Source: CAVSDF01 sp963726715 (lineage in GTDB: Bacteria; Bacteroidota; Rhodothermia; Rhodothermales; BA12). Taken from it: a stretch of DNA of 64,000 nucleotides. The notes under the pieces were generated by a model. It worked only from the letters and a program-made list of their open reading frames with translations. It searched no databases and was not told where the DNA came from. Below are positions 8,915 to 18,324 of the stretch, one piece after another (position 1 is the first letter of the stretch; every line of letters starts with the position of its first letter). Both the position numbers and the translations under genes were made by a program. Location of the stretch: positions 1-64,000 of the forward strand of contig CAVSDF010000015.1 in NCBI GenBank assembly GCA_963726715.1. The letters are read 5' to 3'.

Positions 8915-11335
8915 TCAAAACACCCGCATCGGCGCGATGCCCGACCGTCACGCCGGGGCGGTCGAGGCGGGCGGAGACGTCGAGGCGGAAGAGGCCGAAG
9001 AGGCCGCTCAGGCCCGCGCTGACCTCGGCGTGCATCTGCCACTCGGGGTCGCGCGTGAGGGGCGCATCGGCAACCGTTGCGATGGCGGCGCCGACGATGA
9101 GGTCGAGGCGCGCGTCGGCGAGGCGGCGCAGGCCGAGGCGCTCCCAGACGAGCGTCCGCGCGTTGTGCTCGGCGAAGAGCGCGGCGTGCGACGGCCCGGC
9201 GAAGACGGGTTTGGTGACGCCGACGTGCCGCGTCCGGAGGGCGCCGAAGGCCGACGTGCCCGAGCGCCCGAGGTCGACGTAGCCCGTGCGGGCCACGACC
9301 GGCGTGCCCGTCGCCACGTTGGCGTCGAGGCGAATGTCGAGGGTGGCGGGAAACGGGCGGCGGCGCCCGAACGTGGCGATGCGGCGGTCGGCGACGACGG
9401 CGACGCGCGCGAAATCGGCCCCGAAGGCCCCGCCGACGCCGCCCGCTTCGAGCGACGCCCGCACCGCGTCGCCCCCCGTGATGCCGAGCACCGGCGCCGA
9501 TCCACGCGCCAGATCCAACCGGAATGAGCGGATCTCACGGTCGAGCGGGACGGGATTCGGACGCGTCTCGGCGCGCCCGCGGATGTGGAAATCCGACAGG
9601 ACGGCGACGGCGTCGTGGTTCTCGGCGACGACCGCGAGGCCGACCGTTCCGCGCCGCGTCTCGCGCTCGGCACCGATCTCGATCCGCGCGCGCCGCGTGT
9701 AGTCGAACGCCTCGCCGCGTCCGAGAAGCGCCTGCACGGCGTTGGTTGCCCGCGTCTCGACCGCCGATCCGTCGATGGGGACGGTCGCCACGCCGCCGCG
9801 CACGAGAAGGCGGGTGGCCACCGGCGTGCGCCGCGACACGCCCGCGCGCCCGAGCCGCAGCGTCCCGTCGGCGCTCATCCGCCGCGCCGCCGTCTCGTAG
9901 CCGACGATGCCGGTCAGGGCACCGCGCGCCGTTTCGACCGACGGCGCGGCCCCGATGAAGGCGCCTTCGGAGCGGCTGAACCACGCGCGCGGCGCGAGGC
10001 CGGTGTCGAAGCGCCTGCGCCCACCGCCGCCAGCCGTCACGCTCTGGTCGCCCCGCTGCGCGCGGACGCGGACGAAGCGCGCGAACGGGCCGGTCGGGCG
10101 GAAGGCGCGGTCGAGCGTCTGCGTCGAGTCGATGGCGGCGACGGCGGTCGCCTCGGCGTCGGTGAGGGGCACGCCGCGCGTCGGCTCGGTGCGGAGGGCG
10201 GCGGAGTCGGCGACGGCCACGCGGGCGGTGCGGCGCCCGGCGAAGAGCGAGTCCGGCCCGCCGTCGCCGAGCACGTAGTCGGTCAGGCGCGAGACCTGCT
10301 CGATCCGGAACGGCGGAAACTGGATCGCCGCGCCGAATCCGACGCGCACGTCGGCGTCGAGGCGCAGGTCGGCGGGGAGGGCCACCGTGCCGCCGTCCGC
10401 GGTTCCACCGCTTGCGCTGCCGGATTCGGTGGCGATGGCGACGAACGTCTGCCGGAGGCGCAGGTCGTAGCGGTCGATGGGCCGGGCGAAGCGGAAGGCC
10501 GGGCCGGGCCGCAGGTCGGCCTCGACGAGCGTCGCCGAGCGTTCGAGGACGGCGACGCGCCCGGTGAAGGCGACGGCGAGCGGGTCGCGCGGCGACACGT
10601 CGAGCTCGATCACCCGTTCGCCATCGACCGCCCGCACGCCGACGATGGACGCGCGGTAGACGTCGAGCGCGTCGGCGTTGGTGAGGCCGACGAAGCGGAA
10701 TCCGGCGATCTCGATCTCCGGCGACGCCAGATCGACGATGCCGTCGGCGGCGGGAAGGGCGCTGCGGACGGCGAGGTTGGCGGTCGTCCGCTGCGCGCGA
10801 AGCACCTCGCGGCGCTCCGACGCCTTGCCCGGCGCGCGGCGCCAGTAGACGCGCGTCTCGGACTCGGCGAGGGCGACGATGCCGGTGTCGTTGCGGGCGA
10901 CGAAGCGCGTGTAGGCGTCGGCGCGGACCGCGCGGAGGGTCGCGTCCTGCTGCCGCCGCGCCTCGATCATGCGCCGGAGCAGGCGCCGCGCCGGGTCCTC
11001 GCCCGTCACCTCGATGCCCGCGAGTTCGATCTCCGCCCGCTCCATCGCCACATCGAGCGCCGCCGACGAGGCGTCGGCCCGCACCCGCGCCGTCCGGTAG
11101 CCGATGCGCCGCACGACGAGCGTCGCGGGCAGGCGGTCGACGCGAAGGACGAACGCGCCGTCGTCGTTGGTGACCGCGATGCGGCTCGTGCCCTCGACGA
11201 CGACGGTCGCGCGGGCGAGCGCATTGCCATCGACCCCGTCGCGCACGGTGCCGCCGACGTCAGCCTGCGCCCACGCAGGGACGGCGGCGAGGAGGACGAG
11301 GGCGAGGAGAGCGGCGGAGCGGACAGCGGGCGCAT
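8915..11335 (-). CDS. DUF5686-family outer-membrane protein with regulatory-like plug domain
   Basis: This protein of about 800 residues has a signal peptide (LLALVLLAAVPAWAQA), then a carboxypeptidase-regulatory-like domain (VGGTVRDGVDGNALARATVV ... VVRRIGYRTARV). The segment IEVTGEDPARRLLRRMIEAR is typical of the DUF5686 family, whose C-terminal half is a predicted outer-membrane beta barrel. The stop is placed at 8915. A one-base insertion near 8938 diverts the open frame, and without it the protein ends RPGVTVGIAPMRVF. The start is set at ATG 11335 (MRPLSA), which also needs a one-base change to join the signal peptide. The role is unknown, perhaps surface binding or transport. Confidence 0.72.
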
Positions 11336-11470
11336 CGGGCGTGGGAGACGGGAGGAGATGGCGCGCAGAGCAACGCCACGTCCGCGCGGGGTTCGGACGG
11401 ATGCGCCGAAAGTTGCGGACGACGGGGGGTGGACCACGGACGAAAGACAACGGACGACGAGCGCAGCCGC

Positions 11471-11500
11471 AACCGGCCAGATCCCCGCACCTGACCGGTT
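11471..11500. repeat. Inverted repeat, CCTGnCAGG-like family
   Basis: aaccggccag and ctgaccggtt form near-complementary arms around a ten-base centre. Related units are at 15826-15855 and 20242-20271. It lies between the divergent DUF5686 gene and dprA. Function unknown. Confidence 0.45.
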
Positions 11501-11590
11501 CGGACGACTGCGCCCCATGACTCCCACGACCCCCGCCGGACCTCCGCCCCCGCCCACCGGGTTGCCGCGCGATCTCGCCCTGCCCCGCCG

Positions 11591-12463
11591 ATGCCGCCCG
11601 ACGCCGTCTCCTACGCCCTCGCCCTGCCGCGCCTGCCCGGCCTCGGGCGCGTCGCCACGCACCGCCTCCTCGACGCCTTCCCGACGCTCGACGCGCTCCG
11701 CGCGACGCCGCGCGAGCAGGTCATCCACCGCCTCACCGGCATCCCCGCCGCTGCTGCGCTCGTCGCCACGCTCTTCGACGATGCCGCCATCGCCACCGCC
11801 CTCGCCGCCGTCGATGAGGAGCGCGCCGTGCTGACGGCCCGTGGCATCACCGCCATCACGCCCAACGCGCCCGGCTGGCCCGCCGGACTCGACCGCCTCG
11901 ACCGGCGCGACCGTCCCGCGGCGCTCTACGTCTACGGACGCGCCGACCTCCTCGCGCGCCCGAGCGTCGCCTTCCTCGGCGCGACCGGCCTGCCACCCGC
12001 CGCTTTCGAGTACGCGCAGGCACTCCTGCCCGTCCTCGCGCGCCGCGGCATCGTGCCCATCGGCGCCCTTGCGAGCGGCTTCGACGTGGTCGTCGGCAAG
12101 ATCGCCGCCGACGTGCCCGTGCCCGTCGTGATGGTCGCCGGATGCGGCCTCGGCGTCGTGCCGAGCGCGATGCGCCCGCTTGCGATGCAGACGGCGCAGG
12201 CGGGCGGCGCGCTCGTCTCGCCGTTCGAGCGCGGCCACGGACCGTTCGCGCACGACGAAGTCGACCGCGCCCGCGTCATGGCCGCCCTCGCCACGCACGC
12301 CGTCGTCTTCGGCGGCGCCGACGGCGGCCCCGAGCACCGCGCCCTCGCCCTGCCCTACACGCTCGCCCACCCGGCTGTTGACGGCGCCGACCCGGCGCGC
12401 GTGCTCACCGGCAACCTCGAGGCCGATGCCGACCGCCTCGCTTCGTTCGGCGCCGATGCCTGA
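11591..12463 (+). CDS. dprA: DprA/Smf-like DNA processing protein, divergent
   Basis: This Rossmann-fold protein of 290 residues belongs to the family that loads RecA onto incoming single-stranded DNA in transformation. The N-terminal helix-rich part (LALPRLPGLGRVATHRLLDA) and the step YPxxL-like GWPAGLDRLDRRDRPAALYV resemble DprA. The Rossmann part reads VAFLGATGLPPAAFEYAQAL, then VMVAGCGLGVVPSAMRPLAM and ALVSPFERG. The usual GSR and GxGID-type signatures are altered (FLGATG, ASGFDVVVGKIA), so it may be a specialised relative. The start ATG is at 11591. It overlaps the next gene by eight bases, suggesting translational coupling. Confidence 0.65.
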   Translation: MPPDAVSYALALPRLPGLGRVATHRLLDAFPTLDALRATPREQVIHRLTGIPAAAALVATLFDDAAIATALAAVDEERAVLTARGITAITPNAPGWPAGLDRLDRRDRPAALYVYGRADLLARPSVAFLGATGLPPAAFEYAQALLPVLARRGIVPIGALASGFDVVVGKIAADVPVPVVMVAGCGLGVVPSAMRPLAMQTAQAGGALVSPFERGHGPFAHDEVDRARVMAALATHAVVFGGADGGPEHRALALPYTLAHPAVDGADPARVLTGNLEADADRLASFGADA

Positions 12464-13412
12464 CGCTGCCATCGCCGATCCAATGCCCGACTCCGCTCCC
12501 CCGCACGTCCTGATCGTCTTCCTCGACGGCGTCGGGTTGGGACCGGCGACGGCGGCGAATCCGCTCGCGGACGCGCCCGAGGCCTTCCGGCGGCTCAGCG
12601 GGGGCGAGCCGTGGACGGATGCGCTCGTGCCCATCGACACGCCGCGCCACGTCGTGCGGGCGATCGACGCGGCACTCGGCGTCGACGGGCTGCCGCAGAG
12701 CGGGACCGGGCAAACGGCGCTCTACACCGGGCGCAACGCGGCGCAGATGGCCGGGCGCCACTACGGCCCGTATCCGCACTCGGCGACCTTCGACGCGCTC
12801 CGCGACGACAGCCTCTGGGCGCGGCTCCTCGCCGCCGGTCTCGCGCCCACCGACCTGTGCTTCGCCAACGCCTACCCGCCGCCGTTCTTCGCCGAGGCCG
12901 AGCGCCGCAGCCGCTGGCCGACGGCGGCGCGGATGACGCGCGAGGCAGGGCTTCCTCTCCGCACCGGGGCCGACCTCGACGCCGGAACGGGTCTCGCCGC
13001 CGACCTCACCGCCGACGGCTGGCGCCGACACCTCGCCATCGACACGCCGCTCATCACGCCCGAGACCGCCGGGGCACGCCTGCACGCGCTCGCCCGCGCC
13101 CACCGCGTGACGCTCTTCGAGTTCTACCACACCGACAAAGCGGGTCACAGCCAGGACGCCGCCGAGGCCGCCACCACGCTCGCGCGCGTCGGGGCGTTCA
13201 TCGGCGCCCTCCTCGACCGGTTGGACGGGGAGCGCGACCTGCTCGTCGTCACCTCCGATCACGGCAACCTCGACGACCTGTCGGTGCGGACGCACACCCG
13301 CGCGCCCGTCCCGCTCGTCGCCCTCGGACGCGGCGCGGCGGCGTTCGCGGCGTGCGCGTCGCTCCTGGATGTCACGCCTGCGGTCGTGCAGGCGGCGGCG
13401 GAGGCGTGGTGA
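12456..13412 (+). CDS. Alkaline-phosphatase-superfamily metalloenzyme
   Basis: This protein of about 318 residues resembles the metalloenzyme domain of cofactor-independent phosphoglycerate mutases. The metal site begins at VLIVFLDGVGLGPATAANPL (Asp). The likely nucleophile region is GLPQSGTGQTALYTGRNAAQ (Ser or Thr), and the second metal site is EFYHTDKAGHSQDAAEA with VVTSDHGNLDDLS. It lacks the inserted second domain of full-length mutase. The substrate is unknown; a phosphate ester hydrolase or transferase is likely. The start overlaps the dprA stop (ATG 12456); ATG 12483 is an alternative. It is probably in one operon with dprA. Confidence 0.72.
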   Translation: MPDAAIADPMPDSAPPHVLIVFLDGVGLGPATAANPLADAPEAFRRLSGGEPWTDALVPIDTPRHVVRAIDAALGVDGLPQSGTGQTALYTGRNAAQMAGRHYGPYPHSATFDALRDDSLWARLLAAGLAPTDLCFANAYPPPFFAEAERRSRWPTAARMTREAGLPLRTGADLDAGTGLAADLTADGWRRHLAIDTPLITPETAGARLHALARAHRVTLFEFYHTDKAGHSQDAAEAATTLARVGAFIGALLDRLDGERDLLVVTSDHGNLDDLSVRTHTRAPVPLVALGRGAAAFAACASLLDVTPAVVQAAAEAW

Positions 13413-13451
13413 TTTTGATATGCGGGGGCGGTAGGGGCGCGATCGTTCGCG

Positions 13452-13991
13452 TCACGACGCGTGGCCTGCCTGTGCCGGTCGAATATGGCCAGGCGTGACG
13501 GCGGATGGCGCGTCCGGGCCGATCGGTTTGCGCATCGCGTACCGCGCGAACGTCACGCCGCCACGCTCGACGCGCTGCGCCTCGACGACGGCGAACCCGG
13601 CACGCGCGAACACGGACCGCGCGACGAGACTCGCCTCGGTCGTCATCGCCGCCACGCCTGCCGTCCGCACCAGCGCCTCAACATCCGCCAGCAGCGCCGA
13701 TGCGACGCCGCGCCGGGCCGCCCACGGGGCCGTGAAGAGGAACGCCACGTGCCCGTCTGCGCCGAAAGCAACGAAGCCTGCGAGCCCGGCCACGCCGTCG
13801 ATCTCCGCGACGACCGTCGTGAGCGGCGCCAGACGGTCCCGCCACGCGTCGAGGTCGGGCGGATCGGGCGCCCACGCCGCCCGCTGCCGCGCGTCGTAGT
13901 GCGTCGCCGAGAGGCCGTGCACCGACGCGGTGAAGAGGGCCGCGACGGCGGGCAGATCCTCTTCGCGGAACGAGCGCAGGGTCACGGCCAC
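13452..13991 (-). CDS. GNAT-family N-acetyltransferase
   Basis: This protein of about 180 residues has the GNAT fold order: VTLRSFREEDLPAVAALFTA at the start, DARQRAAWAP, the motif A-like VAFLFTAPWAARRGVASALL and the C-terminal FARAGFAVVEAQRVERGGV with FARYAMRK. This pattern matches YafP-like acetyltransferases acting on small molecules. The start is taken as the GTG at 13991, five bases after the upstream stop (or GTG 13985), so it would be co-transcribed with the two membrane genes. The acceptor is unknown. A degenerate GTAGGGGC palindrome lies just past the stop, near 13431. Confidence 0.75.
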   Translation of the reverse strand: MAVTLRSFREEDLPAVAALFTASVHGLSATHYDARQRAAWAPDPPDLDAWRDRLAPLTTVVAEIDGVAGLAGFVAFGADGHVAFLFTAPWAARRGVASALLADVEALVRTAGVAAMTTEASLVARSVFARAGFAVVEAQRVERGGVTFARYAMRKPIGPDAPSAVTPGHIRPAQAGHAS

Positions 13992-13995
13992 CCCT

Positions 13996-14769
13996 TCACG
14001 CCGACGTCCGGGTGCCGCCGCGGACGTCGGTGACGGCGTCGGGGGCATCGGCGGTGGGGAGGGAGATGCGGGCCGATGTGGCGGCGGGCAGGGTTTCGCG
14101 GAGGGCGGCGAGTTCGAGGCGGTCGAGCATCTGCCCGGTTTCGCGGGCGACCTTCCGGACCCGGCGGCCGTAGGCGAAGCGCGCGGCGACGAAGGTGAAC
14201 ACGAGCGCGAGCGCGCCCACGCCGAGCCCAGGCAGGCCCACGGCCATCGCGGCGAGGAGCGTTGCGAGGAGGACGAGCGAGATCGAGATCGAGAAGATCG
14301 AAGCGCCCTCGTGGGCCGTGTAGCGCTCGACGGTGACACGCGTGCCCTCGCGCGCCGGGGCGGCGGTGAGGATGGCGCGCGTTACGCCGCTCATCGCCAG
14401 CCGGTGGCTCCACAGGCGGGAGCTGCCACTGCCGCCGGTGTCGCCCGACTCTCCCGTCACCGTGCGCATCTCCTCGACCATCTCGTTCCAGAGGTCGTCG
14501 GTGAGCGGCGAGGGGACCGTGCGCTCGGTGCGGACGCGCGCCGGGCCGCCGAAGAACCCGCCGCCCGCTGCCGCCGGTGCCGCCTCGCCTCGCGCGCGCT
14601 GCCGCAGCGCCTCGGCGACGAACGCGGGGTCGATGCCGATTTCCTGGCCGAGCGTCGCGAGGTCATCGGGCGTCAGGCCGCCCACGTCGGGCGTGCCCTG
14701 CGTGCGCGCCTGAAGTTCGGCGGCGCGGCGCAGGATGTCGTTGACGTCGTCGGGCTGGTAGGCGGGCAT
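13996..14769 (-). CDS. Membrane protein with N-terminal helical domain (paralogue A)
   Basis: This is a 257-residue protein of unknown function. The first 60 residues form a helical module (DVNDILRRAAELQARTQG, then LTPDDLATLGQEIGIDPAFV). A middle domain contains GGGFFGGPARVRTERTVPSP, LTDDLWNEMVEEMRTVTGES and LWSHRLAMSGV. Two adjacent hydrophobic segments (IFSISISLVLLATLLAAMAV and GLGVGALALVFTFVAARFAY) then form a membrane hairpin, followed by a charged tail VRKVARETGQMLDRLELAAL. It matches the next gene upstream in layout and in several motifs, so the pair arose by tandem duplication. The start is ATG 14769. Confidence 0.7.
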   Translation of the reverse strand: MPAYQPDDVNDILRRAAELQARTQGTPDVGGLTPDDLATLGQEIGIDPAFVAEALRQRARGEAAPAAAGGGFFGGPARVRTERTVPSPLTDDLWNEMVEEMRTVTGESGDTGGSGSSRLWSHRLAMSGVTRAILTAAPAREGTRVTVERYTAHEGASIFSISISLVLLATLLAAMAVGLPGLGVGALALVFTFVAARFAYGRRVRKVARETGQMLDRLELAALRETLPAATSARISLPTADAPDAVTDVRGGTRTSA

Positions 14770-14926
14770 CGGGGGCGGGGGAAAGCAGCGCCGGCAATGT
14801 ACGGGCGCCGCACCGACGGGCCGGACACGCGGTCAGTGCCCACAGGGAGGGCGCCGGAGCGCAGTCGCGGGGGCGGTCGCGGGGGCGGGCGCGGCGGCGG
14901 ACGTCAGGCGACGACCCGCCGGGCGC

Positions 14927-15736
14927 TCAGGCACGGTGGGCGGCGCGGCGGGCCAGCGCCGGGGCGGCGTCCTCCGCGTCGCCGGTGGCCTCCTCGTCCG
15001 GGAGTGCGAGCGCCGGGGTTCCGGTGGCGTCGGCGACCGGCGATGCGTCCGCGCGGAGGTCGTCGAGGCGGGCGTCGATGCGGTCGAGCACGTCGGACGC
15101 CTTGCGGCCCGCCTTGCGCGACGACGAGGCGAAGAGGCGCCGCGCGAGCAGGAACGACGCCACGAGCGCGATCACGGAGACGAGGAACGGAAGGATCGAA
15201 ATCTCCCCGATTGCAGCGATGGCGCCGGTCAAGACCACCGCGACGCACGCCATCATCGGCAGCACGTACAGCGCCGCCTCATTGTGGAGCTTGTGCTCGA
15301 CGAGCAGCGTCGTGTGGCCGCGGCGGGGTGTCGCAGAGAGGCGCTGGTAGTAGTACGACGATCCGGCGGACGTCATTCCGTTCGACCAGTCGCGCATCGA
15401 TCCGGTCTCCGACACGTCGCCGGTGACGCCGTACGTTCGCCGCAGTTCGCCGACGATCTCCGCCCACGCGTCGTCGTCGAGGCCGTGGCGCACGGTGCGC
15501 TCGCGCGTGATCGTGTACGGCCCACCCCAGAACCCGCGCCCCGGCTCGGACTCCGTCGGCGAAGCGGTCGCGGGCTGCGTGGCGGCGGCGGTGACGAAAT
15601 CGGGGTCGATCCCGGCCGAGGACGCAGCCTGCCGGATCTCGTCGAGCGTGAGGCCGGTGCGGGCAGGCGAAGTGGCCTGCATGGCGGCGGCGCGGCGCAG
15701 CAGCTCCTGCACTTCGTCTTCGGTGTAGATGCGCAT
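14927..15736 (-). CDS. Membrane protein with N-terminal helical domain (paralogue B)
   Basis: This 269-residue paralogue of the downstream gene has the same architecture. The helical start is VQELLRRAAAMQATSPARTG, LTLDEIRQAASSAGIDPDFV. The middle contains RGFWGGPYTITRERTVRHGL, DDDAWAEIVGELRRTYGVTG and MRDWSNGMTSAG. Two hydrophobic segments (LYVLPMMACVAVVLTGAIAA and ISILPFLVSVIALVASFLLA) precede a basic stretch with ASDVLDRIDARLDDL. Conserved FWGGP/FFGGP and WNEMVEEMR/WAEIVGELR words link the two copies. The start is ATG 15736, 157 bases upstream of paralogue A. The function is not known; a bilayer-associated sensor or scaffold is possible. Confidence 0.7.
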   Translation of the reverse strand: MRIYTEDEVQELLRRAAAMQATSPARTGLTLDEIRQAASSAGIDPDFVTAAATQPATASPTESEPGRGFWGGPYTITRERTVRHGLDDDAWAEIVGELRRTYGVTGDVSETGSMRDWSNGMTSAGSSYYYQRLSATPRRGHTTLLVEHKLHNEAALYVLPMMACVAVVLTGAIAAIGEISILPFLVSVIALVASFLLARRLFASSSRKAGRKASDVLDRIDARLDDLRADASPVADATGTPALALPDEEATGDAEDAAPALARRAAHRA

Positions 15737-15825
15737 CGGGAAAAGAGCGGCGGTCGGAGCCGCAAGATCGGGCGCGATGCCGCCGCTGCGCATCCGTGGG
15801 GAAGACGGGCGACCGAGAAGAACAG

Positions 15826-15855
15826 ACCTGTCAGGGCCGGAGACCTGGCCGGTCG
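15826..15855. repeat. Inverted repeat, CCTGnCAGG-like family
   Basis: gacctgtcagg and cctggccggtc face each other across a short GC-rich centre. It lies between divergent genes (paralogue B and the aldolase-like gene). It is related to 11471-11500 and 20242-20271. Confidence 0.45.
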
Positions 15856-15978
15856 GGCCGACGGGCGACCTTCGGCCCGCACCCTGCAACGGACGACCGA
15901 CCCGTCGACGTCGGACCTTGCCCCGGCGCTGCCTCGTACCTCGCTGCGTCCCGTTTCTGCCGATCTCCGCCCCCGCCT

Positions 15979-17191
15979 GTGCTCATCGACGACCTCGCCA
16001 CGCCCGCGCTCCTCGTCGAGCAGCGCCGCCTCGACGCCAACCTCGCCGCGATGCAGGCCGTCGCCGACGGCGCCGGGGTGGCGCTCCGCCCGCACGTCAA
16101 GACGCACAAATCCGTCGCCATCGCGCGGATGCAACTCGCCGCCGGGGCGCGCGGGCTGACCGCCGCCAAGCCATCCGAGGCCGCCGTCTTCGCCGCCGCC
16201 GCGCAGGGATCGGAGGACCGTAGTGCTCTCGCCGATCTCTTCCTCGCCTACCCCGTCGCCGGGGCCGCGCGCCTCGCCGACACCCTCGCCCTCGCCGCCG
16301 TTTGCGAGGCCGCGGGCGGGCGCCTGACCGTCGGGGCCGACACCGCGCGCGGCGCCGATCACCTCTCCGCCGTCTTCGCCGAGGCCGGGCGCACCCTCGA
16401 CGTGCGCCTCGAACTCGACACCGGCCACGGGCGCACCGGCGTCGTCTGGGACGATCTCGCCGCCCTCGTCGCCCTCGCCCGACACATCGCCGCCCTGCCC
16501 GGCCTGCGCCTCGCGGGCGTTTTCACGCACGAAGGACAGGCGTACGCCGGTCCGCAGGAGGGCGACGCGACGCCCACCGACGCCCGGCGCCGCGTGATGC
16601 GCGAGGCTCAGACGCGCCTCCTCGCCGCCGCCGACGCCATCGCCGACGCCGGGCAGATCGAAGACGCGGAAGCGTTCGCCATCTCGATGGGATCGACGCC
16701 GACCGCGTCCGTTTTCGAGCCGCTGAGCTTCGCCGGGTGGGCGCCGCGTGACCGAGCTTCGGCCCGGCAACTACGTCTTCCACGACGCGCAGCAGGTCGC
16801 CCTCGGCGCGCCGCTCGACGCCTGCGCGCTCACCGCACTCGCCACCGTCGTCTCGGCCAAGACGCTCGCGCTCGGGCAGCAGCGCGTCTTCCTCGACGCC
16901 GGGCGCAAGGTGCTCACCGGCGACCTCGGCTACGGGCGGCGCGAGTACGGCCTGCCGCTCTACAACGCCCGCACGATGCGCGAGCACCCGCACCTGCGCC
17001 TCGACGGCCTCTCCGAAGAGCACCTCTGGGTGGACGTACGCGGCCACGCGACGCTCGACGTCGCCGACCGCGTCCGCCTCGTCCCCAACCACGCCTGCGT
17101 CGCCGTCGCCACGCAAGACCGCCTCGTGCTCGTCGATGGCGACGAGGTCGTCGGTGAGATCGCCGTCGACGCCCGCGCGGGATGGCGGTGA
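15979..17191 (+). CDS. D-threonine aldolase / D-serine dehydratase-like PLP enzyme, one frameshift
   Basis: This fold-type III (alanine-racemase-like) enzyme probably cleaves D-threonine or another D-3-hydroxy amino acid. The PLP lysine lies in LRPHVKTHKSVAIARMQLAA near residue 45. ELDTGHGRTGV, GVFTHEGQAYA and SMGSTPTASVF follow, and then, after a frame change near 16748, LRPGNYVFHDAQQVALGAPL, GRREYGLPLYNARTMR and the metal-site VRLVPNHACVAVATQD (His and Cys as in D-threonine aldolases). A single surplus C explains the break. The start is GTG 15979 (VLIDDLATPALLVEQRRLDA), because the preceding text is palindromic repeat. The hydrolase gene follows closely. Confidence 0.8.
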
Positions 17192-17265
17192 CGGGCGTGG
17201 ACGACAGACGACAGACGACGGACGATGGGGCCGTTGCGCGGCCCGAACCGGAGACGGCGGATTCG

Positions 17266-18126
17266 ATGGATGGAGGCGAGGCAGTCCTCCGGCGCGTCGT
17301 GGCCGATGGGGTGACGACGGCGTTCGTCGAACGTCCGGGCGTGGCGGGCGCGCCGGTGGTGGTGCTCGTGCCCGGCGGCGCGCTCGACACGATCGCGCTG
17401 ACGTGGTCGGAGGTGCTCGGCGCCCTGCCCCGCGCGTGGCGCGTCGTGCTGCCCGACCTGCCCGGCTACGGCGCCTCCGGAGCGCCGCGCGGCCCGTCGA
17501 CCGCCGACGGTGCGCGCTGGCTCTCTGCGTTCGTCGACACGTTGGATGCGGAGCGTGTCGTGCTCGTCGGCTCGTCGATGGGGGCGGCGCTCGCGCTTGT
17601 GGTGGCGCTCGACCGGCCGGCGCGCGTCGCGGGCGTCGTGGTCTCGGGACCGTACGGACTGCGGCGGTGGGTGATGCTGCATCCGCTCGCCGTGCTCGGC
17701 GTGCGCCTGCCCGGCCTCGCCCGCATGGCCCGCGCGGTTCTGCGCCGCCGCGCCGTCCTCGCCGCCGGCCTCCGCACCGTCGCCGTCCACCACCGCGCCG
17801 CCCTCACCGACGACCTCGTCGACGACGCCCGCGCGGCCCTCGATCCGCCCGATGCCCTCGATGCGTTCGCGGCGTGGCTGCGCACGGAGATCCGCGTCTC
17901 GGGCTGCGCGACCGATCTGCGCCCGCGCCTGCCCGCCCTCGCCGTGCCCGCGCTCGTCATCCAGGGCCGCCACGACCGCGTCCTCTCGCACGGACCGACA
18001 ATCGCCGCCGCGCGCCGCATCCCGGACGTGCAGATCGTCTCGCTCCCCTGCGGCCACCTGTCGCCACGCGAGGCGCCCGGCACCGTCACCGACCGCCTGC
18101 GCGCGTTCGTCGAGGCGGTGTGGTGA
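17266..18126 (+). CDS. Alpha/beta hydrolase
   Basis: This protein of about 286 residues has the alpha/beta-hydrolase triad: nucleophile Ser in VVLVGSSMGAALALVVAL, Asp in VIQGRHDRVLS and His in VSLPCGHLSPREAPG. The oxyanion region is VVVLVPGGALDTIALTW, followed by LPDLPGYGASGAP. The substrate cannot be told; esterase or lactonase activity is plausible. An ATG at 17182 would overlap the upstream stop, but the first 28 residues from there are read from GACGACAGACGAC-type repeat DNA, so ATG 17266 is preferred. A miniature inverted-repeat element follows the stop. Confidence 0.72.
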   Translation: MDGGEAVLRRVVADGVTTAFVERPGVAGAPVVVLVPGGALDTIALTWSEVLGALPRAWRVVLPDLPGYGASGAPRGPSTADGARWLSAFVDTLDAERVVLVGSSMGAALALVVALDRPARVAGVVVSGPYGLRRWVMLHPLAVLGVRLPGLARMARAVLRRRAVLAAGLRTVAVHHRAALTDDLVDDARAALDPPDALDAFAAWLRTEIRVSGCATDLRPRLPALAVPALVIQGRHDRVLSHGPTIAAARRIPDVQIVSLPCGHLSPREAPGTVTDRLRAFVEAVW

Positions 18127-18137
18127 TGGGGGGGGTG

Positions 18138-18270
18138 ATACGGAATCGGAGGATTGGCGGTGCATCGGACGGGGAGGATGTCACGCCCGTGCGGAGGTCG
18201 CTGAGTCGGGACGTGCACGCACGTCTCCTACGAACCATCCGGATGCACAACAAAACCAGCGATTCCGTAT
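18138..18270. mobile_element. Candidate miniature inverted-repeat element (~133 bp)
   Basis: The left end atacggaatcg and the right end cgattccgtat are exact reverse complements. Inner copies of gtgcatc (left) and gatgcac (right) extend the match with gaps. No ORF is contained. It sits between convergent genes (hydrolase and methyltransferase). The size and long terminal inverted repeats fit a MITE or decayed IS ends. Confidence 0.55.
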
Positions 18271-18324
18271 GAGGAGTGCGTTGGTGAAGGGCGGGCCTGC
18301 GCTCGTCGGGAACGTACGTGCACG

